Positions 6,005 through 6,652 of a stretch of 6,652 bases of DNA are shown piece by piece; within the stretch, counting starts at the first letter, position 1; every line of letters starts with the position of its first letter. Location of the stretch: NCBI GenBank assembly GCA_945860575.1, contig CAMAQQ010000068.1, positions 1 to 6,652 on the forward strand. The letters are read 5' to 3'. The DNA is from Ferrithrix thermotolerans DSM 19514 (lineage in GTDB: Bacteria > Actinomycetota > Acidimicrobiia > Acidimicrobiales > Ilumatobacteraceae). Position numbers and translations under genes: made by a program. The notes under the pieces are model-generated. The model was given only the letters and a program-made list of their open reading frames with translations. It was not told the DNA's origin and searched no databases.

Positions 6005-6652
6005 CTAGTGATTTGCATAGACAGGAAACTTTGCGCAGAGTTGCGCAACTTTGCCCCGAACCTCGGCGATTTTTGATGCGTCATTGCGGTTTCGCAAAGT
6101 TGTCGCAATATATTCTGCGATCAGTGGCATCTCGGCTTCGCGCATTCCTTGTGTCGTCACCGAAGGCGTACCGATACGAACACCACTCGTCACGAACGGG
6201 CTTCGCGGATCATTTGGAATCGCATTCTTGTTGAGAGTTATGCCAGCAGTATCTAAAACAAGTTGTGCCTCTTTGCCGGTAAGTTCGGCATCAAACGGTT
6301 GCAAGTCGACCACAATCATGTGTGTGTCTGTGCCACCAGATACAAGTCTGAACCCATGACCTGCAAGCGCACCCGCCAACGCCGATGCATTCTTAACTAT
6401 TTGATGGGCGTACTCACTGAAACTTGGCTGCAATGCTTCGTGAAACGCAACAGCCTTAGCCGCAACAGCATGCTCTAACGGCCCACCTTGACTACCAGGG
6501 AAAACTGCTTTGTCAATAATCGGCGCAAGTTCGGCACGACACAAAATGCAACCACCGCGTGGGCCACGCAAAGTTTTGTGCGTCGTAAATGTGACGACAT
6601 CGGCAAAAGGCACTGGGTTTGGATGTGCGCCACCCGCAACGAGTCCAGCAAT
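6005..6652 (-). CDS. glyA: serine hydroxymethyltransferase, C-terminal half (cut by right edge)
   Basis: PLP enzyme that interconverts serine and glycine while charging tetrahydrofolate with a one-carbon unit; cytoplasmic. The frame is open from the right edge to TAG at 6005-6007, giving 215 residues of an enzyme of about 420. It enters at IAGLVAGGAHPNPVPFADVV and continues with the active-site motif TFTTHKTLRGPRGG, whose Lys (codon 6575-6577) is the residue that binds PLP (E. coli K229). Other family stretches are FPGSQGGPLEH, GTDTHMIVVDL, LNKNAIPNDPRSP, and TSGVRIGTPSVTTQGM, which includes the Arg that binds the substrate carboxylate. The C-terminus (VAQLCAKFPVY) is normal. The Met corresponding to 6613 is internal, not the start; the true start is outside the window. 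The wecA-like gene starts 20 nt downstream. Confidence 0.97.
   Translation of the reverse strand: MAGLVAGGAHPNPVPFADVVTFTTHKTLRGPRGGCILCRAELAPIIDKAVFPGSQGGPLEHAVAAKAVAFHEALQPSFSEYAHQIVKNASALAGALAGHGFRLVSGGTDTHMIVVDLQPFDAELTGKEAQLVLDTAGITLNKNAIPNDPRSPFVTSGVRIGTPSVTTQGMREAEMPLIAEYIATTLRNRNDASKIAEVRGKVAQLCAKFPVYANH

Noticed and set aside
6005..6613. A short, complete glyA starting at the internal Met near 6613
   Set aside because: The same frame continues to the window edge with conserved SHMT sequence (IAGLVAGGAHPNPV), so that Met position is internal and the gene is simply cut by the window.
1..6652. Mobile element, CRISPR, toxin-antitoxin, phage-defence or tRNA genes
   Set aside because: Both strands were scanned by eye. 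All sizeable space is filled by housekeeping genes in one direction, and no direct-repeat arrays, terminal inverted repeats or cloverleaf sequences were recognised.

Overview
The window is a minus-strand stretch of a bacterial chromosome. Read from its right edge to its left, it encodes the C-terminal half of serine hydroxymethyltransferase (glyA), a WecA/TagO-type undecaprenyl-phosphate sugar-1-phosphate transferase, and then most of an F1Fo ATP synthase operon: atpZ, atpI, atpB (a), atpE (c), two different b-type subunits, atpH (delta) and the N-terminal two thirds of atpA (alpha). Coding density is very high. The only non-coding stretch over 100 bases is the 123 bp leader between the wecA-like gene and atpZ. 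No RNA gene, mobile element, CRISPR array or long repeat was seen.

The likely source is an actinobacterium of moderate GC (roughly half by eye, not counted). A wecA/rfe homologue directly upstream of the atp operon is the arrangement of Mycobacterium and relatives, and several protein motifs fit: the alpha P-loop GDRKTGKT, the c-subunit run GLAAIGPGIG and the a-subunit C-terminus HPEH. The modest GC and the pair of b subunits with an unfused delta suggest an aquatic lineage such as Acidimicrobiia (Ilumatobacter/CL500-29-like). That placement is inference; it was not tested by a search.

Layout on the minus strand: glyA stops at 6005 and the wecA-like gene starts 20 nt later (5984..4785). The 123 bp gap (4784..4662) holds a candidate sigma70-type promoter and a small hairpin. 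It is followed by atpZ (4661..4362, TTG start), atpI (4355..3858), atpB (3861..3088), atpE (3049..2771), the first b subunit (2762..2166), the second b subunit (2169..1624, GTG start), atpH (1627..1100) and atpA (from 1073 off the left edge). Three junctions are 4-nt stop/start overlaps (atpI/atpB, b/b', b'/delta), which points to translational coupling. The longest gaps lie before atpE and atpA, each of which has its own clear Shine-Dalgarno sequence. This suits a complex that needs many c subunits and three alpha subunits.

Functionally, atpB, atpE and the two b subunits form the membrane proton channel and stator stalk. Delta joins the stalk to the alpha/beta hexamer, and AtpZ and AtpI are accessory membrane proteins. 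Gamma, beta and epsilon are expected just beyond the left edge. The window is essentially conserved housekeeping DNA, and I found no undescribed system. The points most worth a second look are the separate b, b' and delta genes, the N-terminal extensions of b and c, the leader before atpZ, the atpE ribosome-binding region, and the glyA-wecA-atp linkage.
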